A DNA stretch of 30,255 nucleotides from a virus, in the IMG/VR virus record IMGVR_UViG_3300030090_005587, positions 1 through 30,255 of that record; one strand, 5' to 3'. Positions within the stretch are counted from its first letter, which is position 1. Every line of letters starts with the position of its first letter. Shown here piece after piece: positions 1-8,358 of the stretch. The position numbers were made by a program, and so were the translations under genes. Below the pieces are notes generated by a model. The model was not told where the DNA came from, did no database searches, and saw nothing but the letters and a program-made list of their open reading frames with translations.

Positions 1-113
1 TTGGTGTGGTCATACCGCAGGCAGATGCTGGCGTTATGATGCCTCTTCTTCTAGGTATGTTAGGTCTTGGTGGTGCTCGTTCATTCGAAAGGGTCAAAGG
101 GGTCGGCAAGTAA
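1..113 (+). CDS. C-terminal end of a holin-like membrane protein (partial)
   Basis: An open frame enters from the left edge and ends at TAA 111-113, just before the ATG of the endolysin. The visible 36 residues contain a short hydrophobic stretch (PLLLGMLGLGG) followed by a basic tail, RSFERVKGVGK. From memory, proteins of the three-TM holin type found in gene transfer agents and marine phages end in a similar way (hydrophobic segment, then R-S-x-E-K-x-K-G-V). The adjoining endolysin makes a holin the natural reading, because holins and endolysins are usually paired. Holins permeabilise the inner membrane so the endolysin can reach the cell wall. With only the tail visible, another small membrane protein remains possible. 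Confidence 0.5.
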   Translation, partial: GVVIPQADAGVMMPLLLGMLGLGGARSFERVKGVGK

Positions 114-464
114 ATGAGTGATTACAGATACTTCAAACTGGAAGATTTTGATTGCCAAGAAACCGGCGAAAACCATATGTCCGAAGAATTTATCGAACGT
201 CTCGACGGACTGCGACACGTTTGTGAGTTTCCGTTTATTGTTACTTCTGGTTACAGATCTCCAAACCATAGCATCGAAGCTAGAAAAGAAAAACCCGGAC
301 AACATGCACAAGGTATTGCTGCGGACATCAAAGTTGTTGGGGGCGCACAACGGCGTTTGTTAGTAGAAAAAGCTCTGGACATGGGTTTCACAGGGGTTGG
401 CGTGGATAAAAATTTTGTTCACGTCGATATTCGAACAACAACACCAGTTCTTTGGGTGTACTGA
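114..464 (+). CDS. M15-family peptidase, probable phage endolysin
   Basis: This 116-residue protein carries the signature of the peptidase M15 group (D-Ala-D-Ala carboxypeptidase / L-Ala-D-Glu endopeptidase type). Residues 45-50 are SGYRSP, residues 64-72 are HAQGIAADI with zinc ligands H64 and D71, and residues 102-106 are VHVDI with the third ligand H103. It would cleave peptide cross-links of peptidoglycan to lyse the host. Its length fits single-domain phage enzymes, and no wall-binding domain or signal peptide is seen, so it probably relies on the holin encoded just upstream. The ATG directly follows the stop codon of the upstream gene, and its own stop overlaps the next start in a TGATG. 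A role as a virion-associated lysin used at entry cannot be excluded. Confidence 0.85.
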   Translation: MSDYRYFKLEDFDCQETGENHMSEEFIERLDGLRHVCEFPFIVTSGYRSPNHSIEARKEKPGQHAQGIAADIKVVGGAQRRLLVEKALDMGFTGVGVDKNFVHVDIRTTTPVLWVY

Positions 465-2347
465 TGCCGTTAGCCAAGTTCATCTTCAATCCCGGTATCA
501 ACAAAGAAGGCACTGCATATACGGCAGAGGGCGGTTGGTTTGACGGCAATCTGGTGCGTTTTCGCAAAGGGTTGCCGGAGAAGATAGGCGGCTGGACGAA
601 ATATATCGAAACCTCTTACGAAGGCACTGGTCGTAAACTGCACGGCTGGGTCGATCTAGACGGGACAAAGCTCTTGGGCCTCGGCACACGGTTCAAGCTA
701 TACATACAAGAAGGCACATCCTATAACGACATCACCCCGATACGGTCTACAACCAGCGCAGGTGACGTGACTTTTGCCGCGACCGACGGATCAAGCACGA
801 TCACGGTCACAGATTCTGGCCACGGCGCAGTCAACGGGGATTTCGTTACGTTTTCTGGGGCCTCTTCACTAGGGGGCAACATAACTGCTGCGGTATTGAA
901 CCAAGAATATCAGGTAGATACAGTGCCAACCGCTAATACGTTTACGATAACCGCCAAAGATACCTCTGGTGCAACGGTTACTGCCAACAGCAGTGACAGC
1001 GGCAACGGTGGCGGGTCTGTAGTCGGAACCTATCAAATAAATAGCGGCCTTGACGTGTTTGTAGATGGCACAGGTTGGGGTGTAGGAGCTTGGAGTTCTG
1101 GAACCTGGGGGTCCACTACTTCTTTGGGTGATTCGAACCAGCTACGGCTGTGGTCAATGGATAACTTTGGTGAGGACCTGATATCCAACCCTAGAGCGGG
1201 GAGCATTTATTATTGGGACAAAACAAATGGGCTAAACACCCGCGCAGTAGCCCTGACAAGCTTGCCGGGTGCTAACTTGGCACCAACACGAGGTCTTCAA
1301 GTCATTGTATCAGACGTTGATCGTCACGTTTTTGTATTGGGGGCGGACCCAATTAGTGGGGGTTCTCGTAGCGGGACAATAGATCCGTTGCTCATCGCAT
1401 TCTCTGACCAAGAAAACGCCGCAGAATGGGAGCCAACGGCCACCACTACAGCGGGATCGTTACGTTGTTCTGCTGGCTCTGAAATAATCGGTGGTTTACG
1501 GGCCAGACAAGAGACTCTCGTCTGGACGGACGTGGCACTATACAGCTTGCAATTTATCGGGCCACCTTTGACTTTTGGTCTGAACCTCGTTAACGAGGGC
1601 GTCAGCCTGATTGGGCCAAATGCCGCCGTAAACACGCCCCGTGGCGTGTTTTGGATGGACAAAAAAGGTTTTTACAATTACAACGGGTCCGTCACCCCGT
1701 TGCCCTGTAGCGTCCAATCCTATGTATTCGATGACATCAACGAAAAACAGGCATTTCAATATTTTGCTTTTGTAAACAAACAGTTTGATGAGGTCGGTTG
1801 GTTCTATTGTTCAGAGGATGCGACCGTTATAGATCGGTATGTCGTATACAACTATGTGGAACAGACATGGAACATTGGTCAATTGTCCCGCACAGCGTGG
1901 TTAGATGAAGGTATTGTGGCCTTCCCACGAGCAGCAGGTAAGTCAGACTCGACTCACTTTTTATTCCAACACGAAACTGGTCACGATGATGACGGAAGCC
2001 CTATGACCAACGTGTTTATTGAGTCTGCGGACTTCGATATCGGTGATGGCGAGGAGTTTCAGTTCATACGCCGTATGATACCAGACGTGAAGTTTACCGG
2101 CGATGGTGGTAGTGATCAGGCAATCAACGTGGTTATGAAGACACGGAACTTTCCTGGTCAATCACTGACCTCGGACCAAACAAGCAGTTTTACTGCGACC
2201 ACTACCAAGATAGATATGAGAGCGCGTGGGCGGCAGGCTTCGGTGCGGTTCGAATCGGACGATGACGCAGGCACTGATGTCACGTTGGGGGTCGGTTTTC
2301 GACTCGGTGGTACGAGGCTAGATCTGCAACCCAACGGGCGTAGATGA
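464..2347 (+). CDS. Virion structural protein, neck/tail-hub candidate
   Basis: A 627-residue protein starting at the ATG in the TGATG overlap with the endolysin; an in-frame TTG four codons upstream is less likely. The N-terminus (FNPGINKEGTAYTAEGGWFD, then a stretch ending in EKIGGWTKY) is a pattern I recall from structural proteins of marine podovirus-like phages, sometimes annotated as P22 gp10-like DNA-stabilisation proteins; this is recall, not a search result. Residues of about 100-195 form a Ser/Thr/Gly-rich insertion (TITVTDSGHGAVNGDFVTF and LNQEYQVDTV) like the FCCH/Ig-like beta modules found in phage adhesins. The rest is beta-rich with many aromatic residues, consistent with a propeller- or hub-like protein. 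It heads a virion gene run with no gaps. Exact position in the particle is inferred. Confidence 0.65.
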   Translation: MPLAKFIFNPGINKEGTAYTAEGGWFDGNLVRFRKGLPEKIGGWTKYIETSYEGTGRKLHGWVDLDGTKLLGLGTRFKLYIQEGTSYNDITPIRSTTSAGDVTFAATDGSSTITVTDSGHGAVNGDFVTFSGASSLGGNITAAVLNQEYQVDTVPTANTFTITAKDTSGATVTANSSDSGNGGGSVVGTYQINSGLDVFVDGTGWGVGAWSSGTWGSTTSLGDSNQLRLWSMDNFGEDLISNPRAGSIYYWDKTNGLNTRAVALTSLPGANLAPTRGLQVIVSDVDRHVFVLGADPISGGSRSGTIDPLLIAFSDQENAAEWEPTATTTAGSLRCSAGSEIIGGLRARQETLVWTDVALYSLQFIGPPLTFGLNLVNEGVSLIGPNAAVNTPRGVFWMDKKGFYNYNGSVTPLPCSVQSYVFDDINEKQAFQYFAFVNKQFDEVGWFYCSEDATVIDRYVVYNYVEQTWNIGQLSRTAWLDEGIVAFPRAAGKSDSTHFLFQHETGHDDDGSPMTNVFIESADFDIGDGEEFQFIRRMIPDVKFTGDGGSDQAINVVMKTRNFPGQSLTSDQTSSFTATTTKIDMRARGRQASVRFESDDDAGTDVTLGVGFRLGGTRLDLQPNGRR

Positions 2348-2673
2348 GTAAGCTTTTACAGGGGAGATTGCCCTTCGCACAAGGCGAACAGGTTGATACT
2401 GGCACGTTCAATCGAACTGTACGTTTGCTCGAACTTAGCTTAGACTCTGTTGATCCAGATGCGACACCGCAGTTTACCGCAGCTCGTCGAGATGAGTTGA
2501 AATTTAACGCTGGTGATATAATCTGGAATCTGACTGAGGGCGTTTTGCAGGTATATACCGGCAACGTCTGGCAGAATATATCTTCTCCGTCAACATCGGG
2601 GTTAAGCGCAACAGTTAGTGTCGGGACCGTCACGGTAGCTACCAACGGTTCTACGGTTGTAACAATCAGTTAG
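2344..2673 (+). CDS. Small probable virion protein of unknown function
   Basis: A 109-residue protein whose ATG overlaps the preceding stop by four bases (ATGA), which implies translational coupling. The middle contains GDIIWNLTEGVLQVYTGNVW, a pattern seen in small phage fibre or decoration proteins where a beta hairpin carries W and Y residues. The C-terminal 25 residues are Ser/Thr/Val-rich (SVGTVTVATNGSTVVTIS), suggesting a beta-strand end. No catalytic motif, signal peptide or membrane segment is visible. Its place between two virion genes suggests a minor structural or assembly role; the function is not known. Confidence 0.6.
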   Translation: MSKLLQGRLPFAQGEQVDTGTFNRTVRLLELSLDSVDPDATPQFTAARRDELKFNAGDIIWNLTEGVLQVYTGNVWQNISSPSTSGLSATVSVGTVTVATNGSTVVTIS

Positions 2674-2682
2674 CGGTAACTT

Positions 2683-4419
2683 ATGGCGGAACCTGCTCTA
2701 CAATACGACGAATTTGAAGATATCGAGCCGATAGAGATACCTGCCGGTGGCATTGCTACCTTCCTGACCGCACGAGAAGGCATAGCCGCCGATTCTGATG
2801 ATGAAATCCCACAAAGTGGCATAGCCCAAGTCAAAGCCGTCGCAGACCAGTTAGCAGAGTTCGGTCGCCATGAAGACCAGTACATGGTCCACGCAGCACA
2901 CGGCGAAACAGTTATCCCGATGGAGGTTTTTCGTAAAAACCCCATTTTGAAAGAAAACATCTACAAACAAATGCGCGACATGGGCCTTGAGCCAGAGCGT
3001 TATGTTGTAGGCAGTGAATTCAACTCGATCAACCCAGTAACGGGGCAGCCTGAGTTTTTTCTAAAGAAGCTCGTCAAAGGCGTGAAAAACGTCTTCAAGG
3101 GGGTCAAAAAAGTTTTTAAGGTTGTTGCTCCTTTATTGGTAACCGCCGCTGTTAACACTTTATTTCCGGGTCTCGGAGCGATTGCTGTCGGAGCAATATC
3201 GGGGGGTATTACCTCTCTCGTACAAGGCGGTGATCTCAAAGATGCATTGAAAGGTGCGGCGATTGGCGGAGCATTGGGCGGTATTACAAAAGCTGTTAAA
3301 GGTGCTGCTGGTGCTGCCTCGGAAGGGAAAAACGTTCTCGGAGGTGCCAAAGCTGGTTTCATGGCAACACCCGAACAAAGCCCTTTTACTGCTGGCAAAT
3401 TTTTCGCTGAAGCTCCTGCAACTCAATACGGGCCACCTCTGCCTCCTGTGGATGAAAAAGCATTGGCATCTTTGCAAGACACGACGCGCGTCTACTCGTC
3501 TGGCGGCGATTATATACCGTCTAATGTGACACAAAGTTTTTCCGCAGAAGATATCAGTCGATTAGAAAAGTTACCTTTCGATGCTAAAACTAACCCGTAT
3601 GGCTTCAAGACAAACGTAACTGACACAACTGCCGCTGGGGACGCAGTTCGCAGAATGGGTTTTGATGTGACGGATGAAGAGGCCTCCAAATTGTTATCGA
3701 GTCAAACAACGTCGGGTGCTGCCGTGACCGATGTGGCAGATGCAACTATCGAAGTACCGGGTATCAGATCTGGTTTGGCACGGCTGACGGGTTATGGAGA
3801 CGCGGCTTTTGAACCTATCGAGGGTTTCAAAGACATATTTTTGCCGGGGTTACAACAAAACGCCGCGATTGCGGACGCTGCTGAAAGGTTCACAAAGCAA
3901 ACAGGTTTTGGGCGCGGAACACCAGAGTTCGCCAAGTTTATGGCTAACCTCGATATACAAAAACCGGGTTTTTTCCGTAAATTTGGTCCGGGCATCGCTG
4001 GTCTTCTGGCGGTTGACGCTTTGACCCGAGAGGAGCCAAAAGATTTTAACGTGGCAGAAGCGGTTGAAAACCCCTTCATTGGAGATCGTAGATACTCACC
4101 TGGCACATTTTTGCCGAGACCGTCCTACACCATAAAAACTTTGAAGCCAGAGGATTATATAGTCCCGACGACTGCTCCTATTTACCAGCCACAAGCTTTT
4201 GCAGCAAAAGGCGGCGGCATTGAAGAAAACATTTTCCCACGTATGAATGGTCCTATTGAGGGTCCGGGCACTGAAACGTCGGATGACATACCGGCCATGC
4301 TGTCAGATGGTGAGTTCGTAATGACAGCGAAAGCAGTCCGGGGAGCAGGCAACGGGTCACGCCAAGAGGGGATGAGAAACATGTACCAAATGATGAGTAA
4401 TTTCGAGGCTAGAGCCTGA
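2683..4419 (+). CDS. Virion protein with cationic helix and glycine-rich membrane segment
   Basis: A 578-residue protein. Residues 1-125 are acidic and contain HGETVIP (73-79). Residues 128-146 are a Lys-rich amphipathic stretch (LKKLVKGVKNVFKGVKKVF), followed by a hydrophobic segment (147-180, APLLVTAAVNTLFPGLGAIA then a Gly/Ile-rich run) and a glycine-zipper repeat (187-213, LKGAAIGGALGGITKAVKG). The C-terminus holds SDDIPAMLSDGEFVMTAKAV (about 533-552), a motif I recall from virion proteins of marine phages. The membrane-active middle suggests a protein ejected into the host envelope at infection, but this is inferred. The stop overlaps the next start in a TGATG. There is little Shine-Dalgarno sequence before its ATG. 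Confidence 0.65.
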   Translation: MAEPALQYDEFEDIEPIEIPAGGIATFLTAREGIAADSDDEIPQSGIAQVKAVADQLAEFGRHEDQYMVHAAHGETVIPMEVFRKNPILKENIYKQMRDMGLEPERYVVGSEFNSINPVTGQPEFFLKKLVKGVKNVFKGVKKVFKVVAPLLVTAAVNTLFPGLGAIAVGAISGGITSLVQGGDLKDALKGAAIGGALGGITKAVKGAAGAASEGKNVLGGAKAGFMATPEQSPFTAGKFFAEAPATQYGPPLPPVDEKALASLQDTTRVYSSGGDYIPSNVTQSFSAEDISRLEKLPFDAKTNPYGFKTNVTDTTAAGDAVRRMGFDVTDEEASKLLSSQTTSGAAVTDVADATIEVPGIRSGLARLTGYGDAAFEPIEGFKDIFLPGLQQNAAIADAAERFTKQTGFGRGTPEFAKFMANLDIQKPGFFRKFGPGIAGLLAVDALTREEPKDFNVAEAVENPFIGDRRYSPGTFLPRPSYTIKTLKPEDYIVPTTAPIYQPQAFAAKGGGIEENIFPRMNGPIEGPGTETSDDIPAMLSDGEFVMTAKAVRGAGNGSRQEGMRNMYQMMSNFEARA

Positions 4420-6050
4420 TGGCAACCACAACCCAAATACAAGAGGTAAGAGAATCTCAGCCGGTTGAAGCATATAAATTAGGTCTGTACGAGTCCGCGC
4501 AAGATTATATCACCCGGATGCAGGGCATCGATCCTGCCACCGGGAAACCGCTCGTTGATGCAGAGGGTAGGGAACTTGGACCGGTTTTACCGCCAACCCA
4601 AGCTATCGCTGGTCTTACAGCAGAACAAATTGGTGCAGGTGAACTAATCAGGACGGGTATTGGTGGTTACGAGCCGTTTCTGCAAGGCGCGTTGGCAAGC
4701 ACACAAGCAGGTCAACGTGCTATCACAGAAGGGGCTTTGCCCGGTATACAAGAGGCTTTGGGAACACAACGTGGCGCGTTATCCACACTGCGCGATGCCC
4801 AGACTCTTGCGGCAGCTACCAGGGCAGAGCCTTTCACTTTTAGAGATCAAGCACTTAGGGGTTTATCAGCCGCCGCTTCCGACATTACTGGAGCGCAGGC
4901 TGGTGTGCCGTTGCAAACTCAAGCTGCACAGCAGGGTATTACAGCGGCAGACGTAATTGGACAACGGGCAGCACGAGATGCACAAGCTCGTTTGAGTCTG
5001 GGCGCACAACAAGCCAGACAAATAGCTGGCACAGGTCAGCGTGATTTACTGGCTGCAAGACAGGGGTTGGCGGGTGCAGAGGCACAGTTTGACCCGAGTG
5101 GCATCGGTCAATTTATGGACCCGTATATCAGCCAAGTTGTAGAGCAGGCCCGAAAAGAGGTGATGCGAACTGGGGAGTTGCAAAAGCAACAAGCTGATGC
5201 CCAAGCCATAGCGGCGGGTGCTTTTGGTGGTTCTCGGGGCGAGGTTCAAAGAGCGGAAATAGATCGGGCCGTCAATGAACAAATTGCAAGACAAACCGCT
5301 GGTTTATTGAGCCAAGGGTTCGGTCAGGCACTTGGTGCCGCGCAACAAGCTTTTGAAGCTGGCAAAGGACGACAACTCCAACGCGCAGGGATAGCGGGGC
5401 AACTGGCACAAACACAAGCTGGTCTCGGATTACAAGGCACGGCCGTCGGACAGCAGGCGGCCCAGACAGGTGCTCAACTAGGATTACAAGCGGCGCAACT
5501 AGGTCAGCGTGGTGCTCTCTCTGGTGGACAGCTTGGTCTGCAAGGTCAGCAGGCCTTGGCTCAAATGGCTGGTCAGAGAGCAGACATCGCAAGAACAGGC
5601 GGTCAGTTGGGACTCCAGTTTGGTCAATTGGGGCAAGCAGATGTTAGTCAGTTGGCTGCATTGGCTGGTCAACAAGCGCAGACTGCCCAAGGCATCGGGT
5701 CGTTAGCGGCACAAGGCGGTCAGCTTGGCGGCAGACTCGCTTCGATGGGTCAAATACAAGCCGCTCTGGGGCAACAGGCTCAACAGCAAAGAGCCGCTGA
5801 CGCACAGCAGTTATTAGGATTTGGCGGTATGCAGCAACAACAGGCGCAAAATGTATTGAATGCACAGTTTGCCGCTGAACAGGCTGCCTACGCACAGCCT
5901 TTACAACAACTTGGTTTCTTGGGTGATCTGACCAAGGCACTGCCTTCATCACAAAGCTCAATCTTGCAACAAAATGCACCCAATCCCGGTCTCGGGCAAC
6001 AGGTCGCTGGTTTGGCACTGGGTGCCGCTGCACTCGGGAGGGCGTTTTAA
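4419..6050 (+). CDS. Gln/Ala-rich repetitive virion protein, probable internal/ejection protein
   Basis: A 543-residue protein with an extreme bias to Gln, Ala, Gly and Leu. Residues of about 330-450 contain degenerate short repeats built on QLGLQ and GQQA, likely a long helical or coiled-coil rod. The segment PYISQVVEQARKEVMR near residue 230, followed by GAFGGSRGE, and the ending QQVAGLALGAAALGRAF match a type of internal or tail protein I recall from marine podoviruses. No enzyme motif was found. The gene shares single-base stop/start overlaps with both neighbours (TGATG and TAATG), so it is part of one co-translated virion cluster. It may form an inner core or injection conduit together with the proteins on each side; that role is inferred from composition and position. 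Confidence 0.6.
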   Translation: MATTTQIQEVRESQPVEAYKLGLYESAQDYITRMQGIDPATGKPLVDAEGRELGPVLPPTQAIAGLTAEQIGAGELIRTGIGGYEPFLQGALASTQAGQRAITEGALPGIQEALGTQRGALSTLRDAQTLAAATRAEPFTFRDQALRGLSAAASDITGAQAGVPLQTQAAQQGITAADVIGQRAARDAQARLSLGAQQARQIAGTGQRDLLAARQGLAGAEAQFDPSGIGQFMDPYISQVVEQARKEVMRTGELQKQQADAQAIAAGAFGGSRGEVQRAEIDRAVNEQIARQTAGLLSQGFGQALGAAQQAFEAGKGRQLQRAGIAGQLAQTQAGLGLQGTAVGQQAAQTGAQLGLQAAQLGQRGALSGGQLGLQGQQALAQMAGQRADIARTGGQLGLQFGQLGQADVSQLAALAGQQAQTAQGIGSLAAQGGQLGGRLASMGQIQAALGQQAQQQRAADAQQLLGFGGMQQQQAQNVLNAQFAAEQAAYAQPLQQLGFLGDLTKALPSSQSSILQQNAPNPGLGQQVAGLALGAAALGRAF

Positions 6051-8356
6051 TGCAAGGCAGTATGCCCCGCGAGATCAAAGACATCATACGCAACGTCCAG
6101 CAAATGGATCTGCCGGAGAACGGTATTGCTGACATCCGCATAAAAATACAGGGCGGTGACGTGATGGACCGTCCCATGTTCAAAAAAGGCGGTGGCGCAA
6201 ACAAGTTCCCAGATCTCAGTGGTGACGGGAAAGTTACACAAAAAGACATATTGATAGGCCGTGGCGTCATTGAGAAACAAGAGGGCGGAGCAGTTAACCC
6301 AGAGCAGGCGATAGCTCAAGTCGAGATGGCTGCCGAAGCAGAGGGCGAACAGCTTGGCCTTGACTATCTGGCCCAGCAGATGGGCGGCATTGATATGGCA
6401 GAAGACGCAGAGGGCCTGATCAATGCACTACGGGGCAATGAGATGCCTATATCAGCACGGCGCACGGAACTTGCAGAGTATGTCGGGGAAGAAGATGCGA
6501 TGCGGACCCCAGAGTCTGTATTGGCAATGGTACAGCCCACCATAATGATGACAGAAGAAGGGGCTATGAACTCAGGCATTGGTGAATTGATGCAACAACT
6601 CACCTCAGATGTCGAAATGGCTACGGAAGGTGGTGCGCCAACAGACATGGGTCAGGGTGTCGGCGCATTGATGATGGCAGGAGCACCGGAACAGCCCGTG
6701 CAGCAGTTTGCGGCGGGTGGTGCTGTGCAGTATTTTCAAGACGGCACACAAAAAGACCCGTTGACAGGTGAGGACTTGTTTCTTGCCGGGGCCATCAGGA
6801 GAGCAGGCGCACTGCAAAACATGCAAAACATAGGTACAAGTCCGAGCAACTTACAAACGTATTTTGATGAATACCTACCTCTTTACGAAAACCTGATACG
6901 AGACAGCGAATCTGAAGAAGATAGGAGGAAAGACAGAGCACTTGCTCTGGCGAAGGCGGGTTTTAGGTTTGCGTCGGGCGTAGGCCCGAAAGGACAAAAC
7001 ATTGCAGGCCAGCCTTTGCTTTCACAGGCTGCAGCCGCCGCTATCCCGGCCATAGATGAACTAGGTGATATCGAGTCACGTCGTCGAAAAGAAGATACCG
7101 CACTTCGTACCCTTGCCGCACAATCAGCGATGAAGGCCCAAGAATCCGCAACGGAACGTCTCCAAAAACAAGCGGAGCTAGAGTTTACTGCTGGTTTATC
7201 TTTGCAGAAGACCGGTCTCGAGCAGATGCTCAAAGGCGATGAGTTTTCTATTTCCAAAGTAAAAGTAGGAGAGAACGAAGAAAGAGCTATTGTATTGAAC
7301 AAAAAAACAGGCGAAACGTCACCGCTTGAAGATTTCAGTGCAGGAGCAAGTGCCGTTGGTTTAAATAGCCTCCCGGCAAACTTGTCAGAAGGGAAACAAA
7401 TTTCTTTGTTGTTTGAAAATTTGAAACCATTGAGCGACGGAACTCTGAACCCAACGGTCGTAAAACAACTCGACGGTATCATTGACACGTTGTATCCGGC
7501 AGAAATAGTCACTGCTGGTGTCAAAAAGATTCCAACGGTTCCTGTCAGTGTTTTGCAGATGCTAGCTGACAGGATCAATCGAGGCGAAATGCCCGACGTG
7601 CAGGAACGAATTATTCGACAAGCTCAGTTGTACACCGCAGATCCTCAAGCTGTTCTGGAGTCGCAAACAGAAACCGCTATCCAAAACATGCGACGGAACA
7701 CTGAAGAACAGGCGAAATTGGGTGAAGTGCCCGGTCAAGAACCACTTATTGCAGAAGGCATTAGACCAGAAGCATCTTATGGCTTAGGAAAAGCAGTTGT
7801 AGCTCCTTTAGTAATGGCACTTACCGCACTTGAAGATGAATTACTGGGTGCAGGCACGCTCGGTGAGGCGAGAAGTCAACGCTTCAGAAGGTTTTTCGAA
7901 AACGAAGGTGGTATTGAAGCTCTCGTGAATGACACAAGCCAACAGCTATTACAAAGTATTGGTGGCACCCGGTTGGCTGGAGAACTCGCGTTGATTACCG
8001 AGCAAACAGACAAGCTAAAACCCGGTGTTTTTAAATTTGAAGAAACCGCGAGAGCGGCTGCTAAGAAAGTTCTTGTTCGTTTACGAAATTTAGACACTCG
8101 AGCGAATCAAATCTTACGAGAGAATCTACGAACTCCAGGTATATATGCTCCAGAGGATGTTCAAGGTGCACAACGAGCGAAGATGGCTCTGCCGGGATTG
8201 ATTAGAGCGTACACAGTTTTGTTTGAAAGCTTTCCTGCTTCACAATTGTCTCAAGAGGAGGACCCACGAACACTTCCTTCAAATAGAACAAACGTGATCG
8301 CCGCGCCGATTTCGAATATTGGTCAGACAATACAATCAGGCGGAACATCAGACTAG
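6050..8356 (+). CDS. Large virion protein with an EF-hand-like calcium loop
   Basis: A 768-residue protein whose ATG lies in a TAATG overlap. Residues 55-66 read DLSGDGKVTQKD, which has the ligand spacing of an EF-hand/dockerin loop (D55, S57, D59, T63, D66). It is followed by a Met/Glu/Gln-rich region to about residue 220 and the segment FAAGGAVQYFQDGTQ, a type of motif frequent in marine phage structural proteins. The remainder is helical with several charged coiled-coil-like stretches (around 290-390) and no catalytic signature. The size and place in the virion run suggest an internal or tail protein. Calcium binding is predicted from the loop only. The stop is two bases before the next ATG. 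Confidence 0.6.
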   Translation: MQGSMPREIKDIIRNVQQMDLPENGIADIRIKIQGGDVMDRPMFKKGGGANKFPDLSGDGKVTQKDILIGRGVIEKQEGGAVNPEQAIAQVEMAAEAEGEQLGLDYLAQQMGGIDMAEDAEGLINALRGNEMPISARRTELAEYVGEEDAMRTPESVLAMVQPTIMMTEEGAMNSGIGELMQQLTSDVEMATEGGAPTDMGQGVGALMMAGAPEQPVQQFAAGGAVQYFQDGTQKDPLTGEDLFLAGAIRRAGALQNMQNIGTSPSNLQTYFDEYLPLYENLIRDSESEEDRRKDRALALAKAGFRFASGVGPKGQNIAGQPLLSQAAAAAIPAIDELGDIESRRRKEDTALRTLAAQSAMKAQESATERLQKQAELEFTAGLSLQKTGLEQMLKGDEFSISKVKVGENEERAIVLNKKTGETSPLEDFSAGASAVGLNSLPANLSEGKQISLLFENLKPLSDGTLNPTVVKQLDGIIDTLYPAEIVTAGVKKIPTVPVSVLQMLADRINRGEMPDVQERIIRQAQLYTADPQAVLESQTETAIQNMRRNTEEQAKLGEVPGQEPLIAEGIRPEASYGLGKAVVAPLVMALTALEDELLGAGTLGEARSQRFRRFFENEGGIEALVNDTSQQLLQSIGGTRLAGELALITEQTDKLKPGVFKFEETARAAAKKVLVRLRNLDTRANQILRENLRTPGIYAPEDVQGAQRAKMALPGLIRAYTVLFESFPASQLSQEEDPRTLPSNRTNVIAAPISNIGQTIQSGGTSD

Positions 8357-8358
8357 AA

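Noticed and set aside
5400-5760. Short repeats suggesting a CRISPR or minisatellite
   Set aside because: The units are in frame, degenerate and encode QLGLQ-type protein repeats; no constant repeat with unique spacers exists.
5046-6319. Minus-strand frames opposite the Gln/Ala-rich gene, including a 208-codon one
   Set aside because: They mirror the codon bias of the repetitive plus-strand gene and overlap coupled virion genes.
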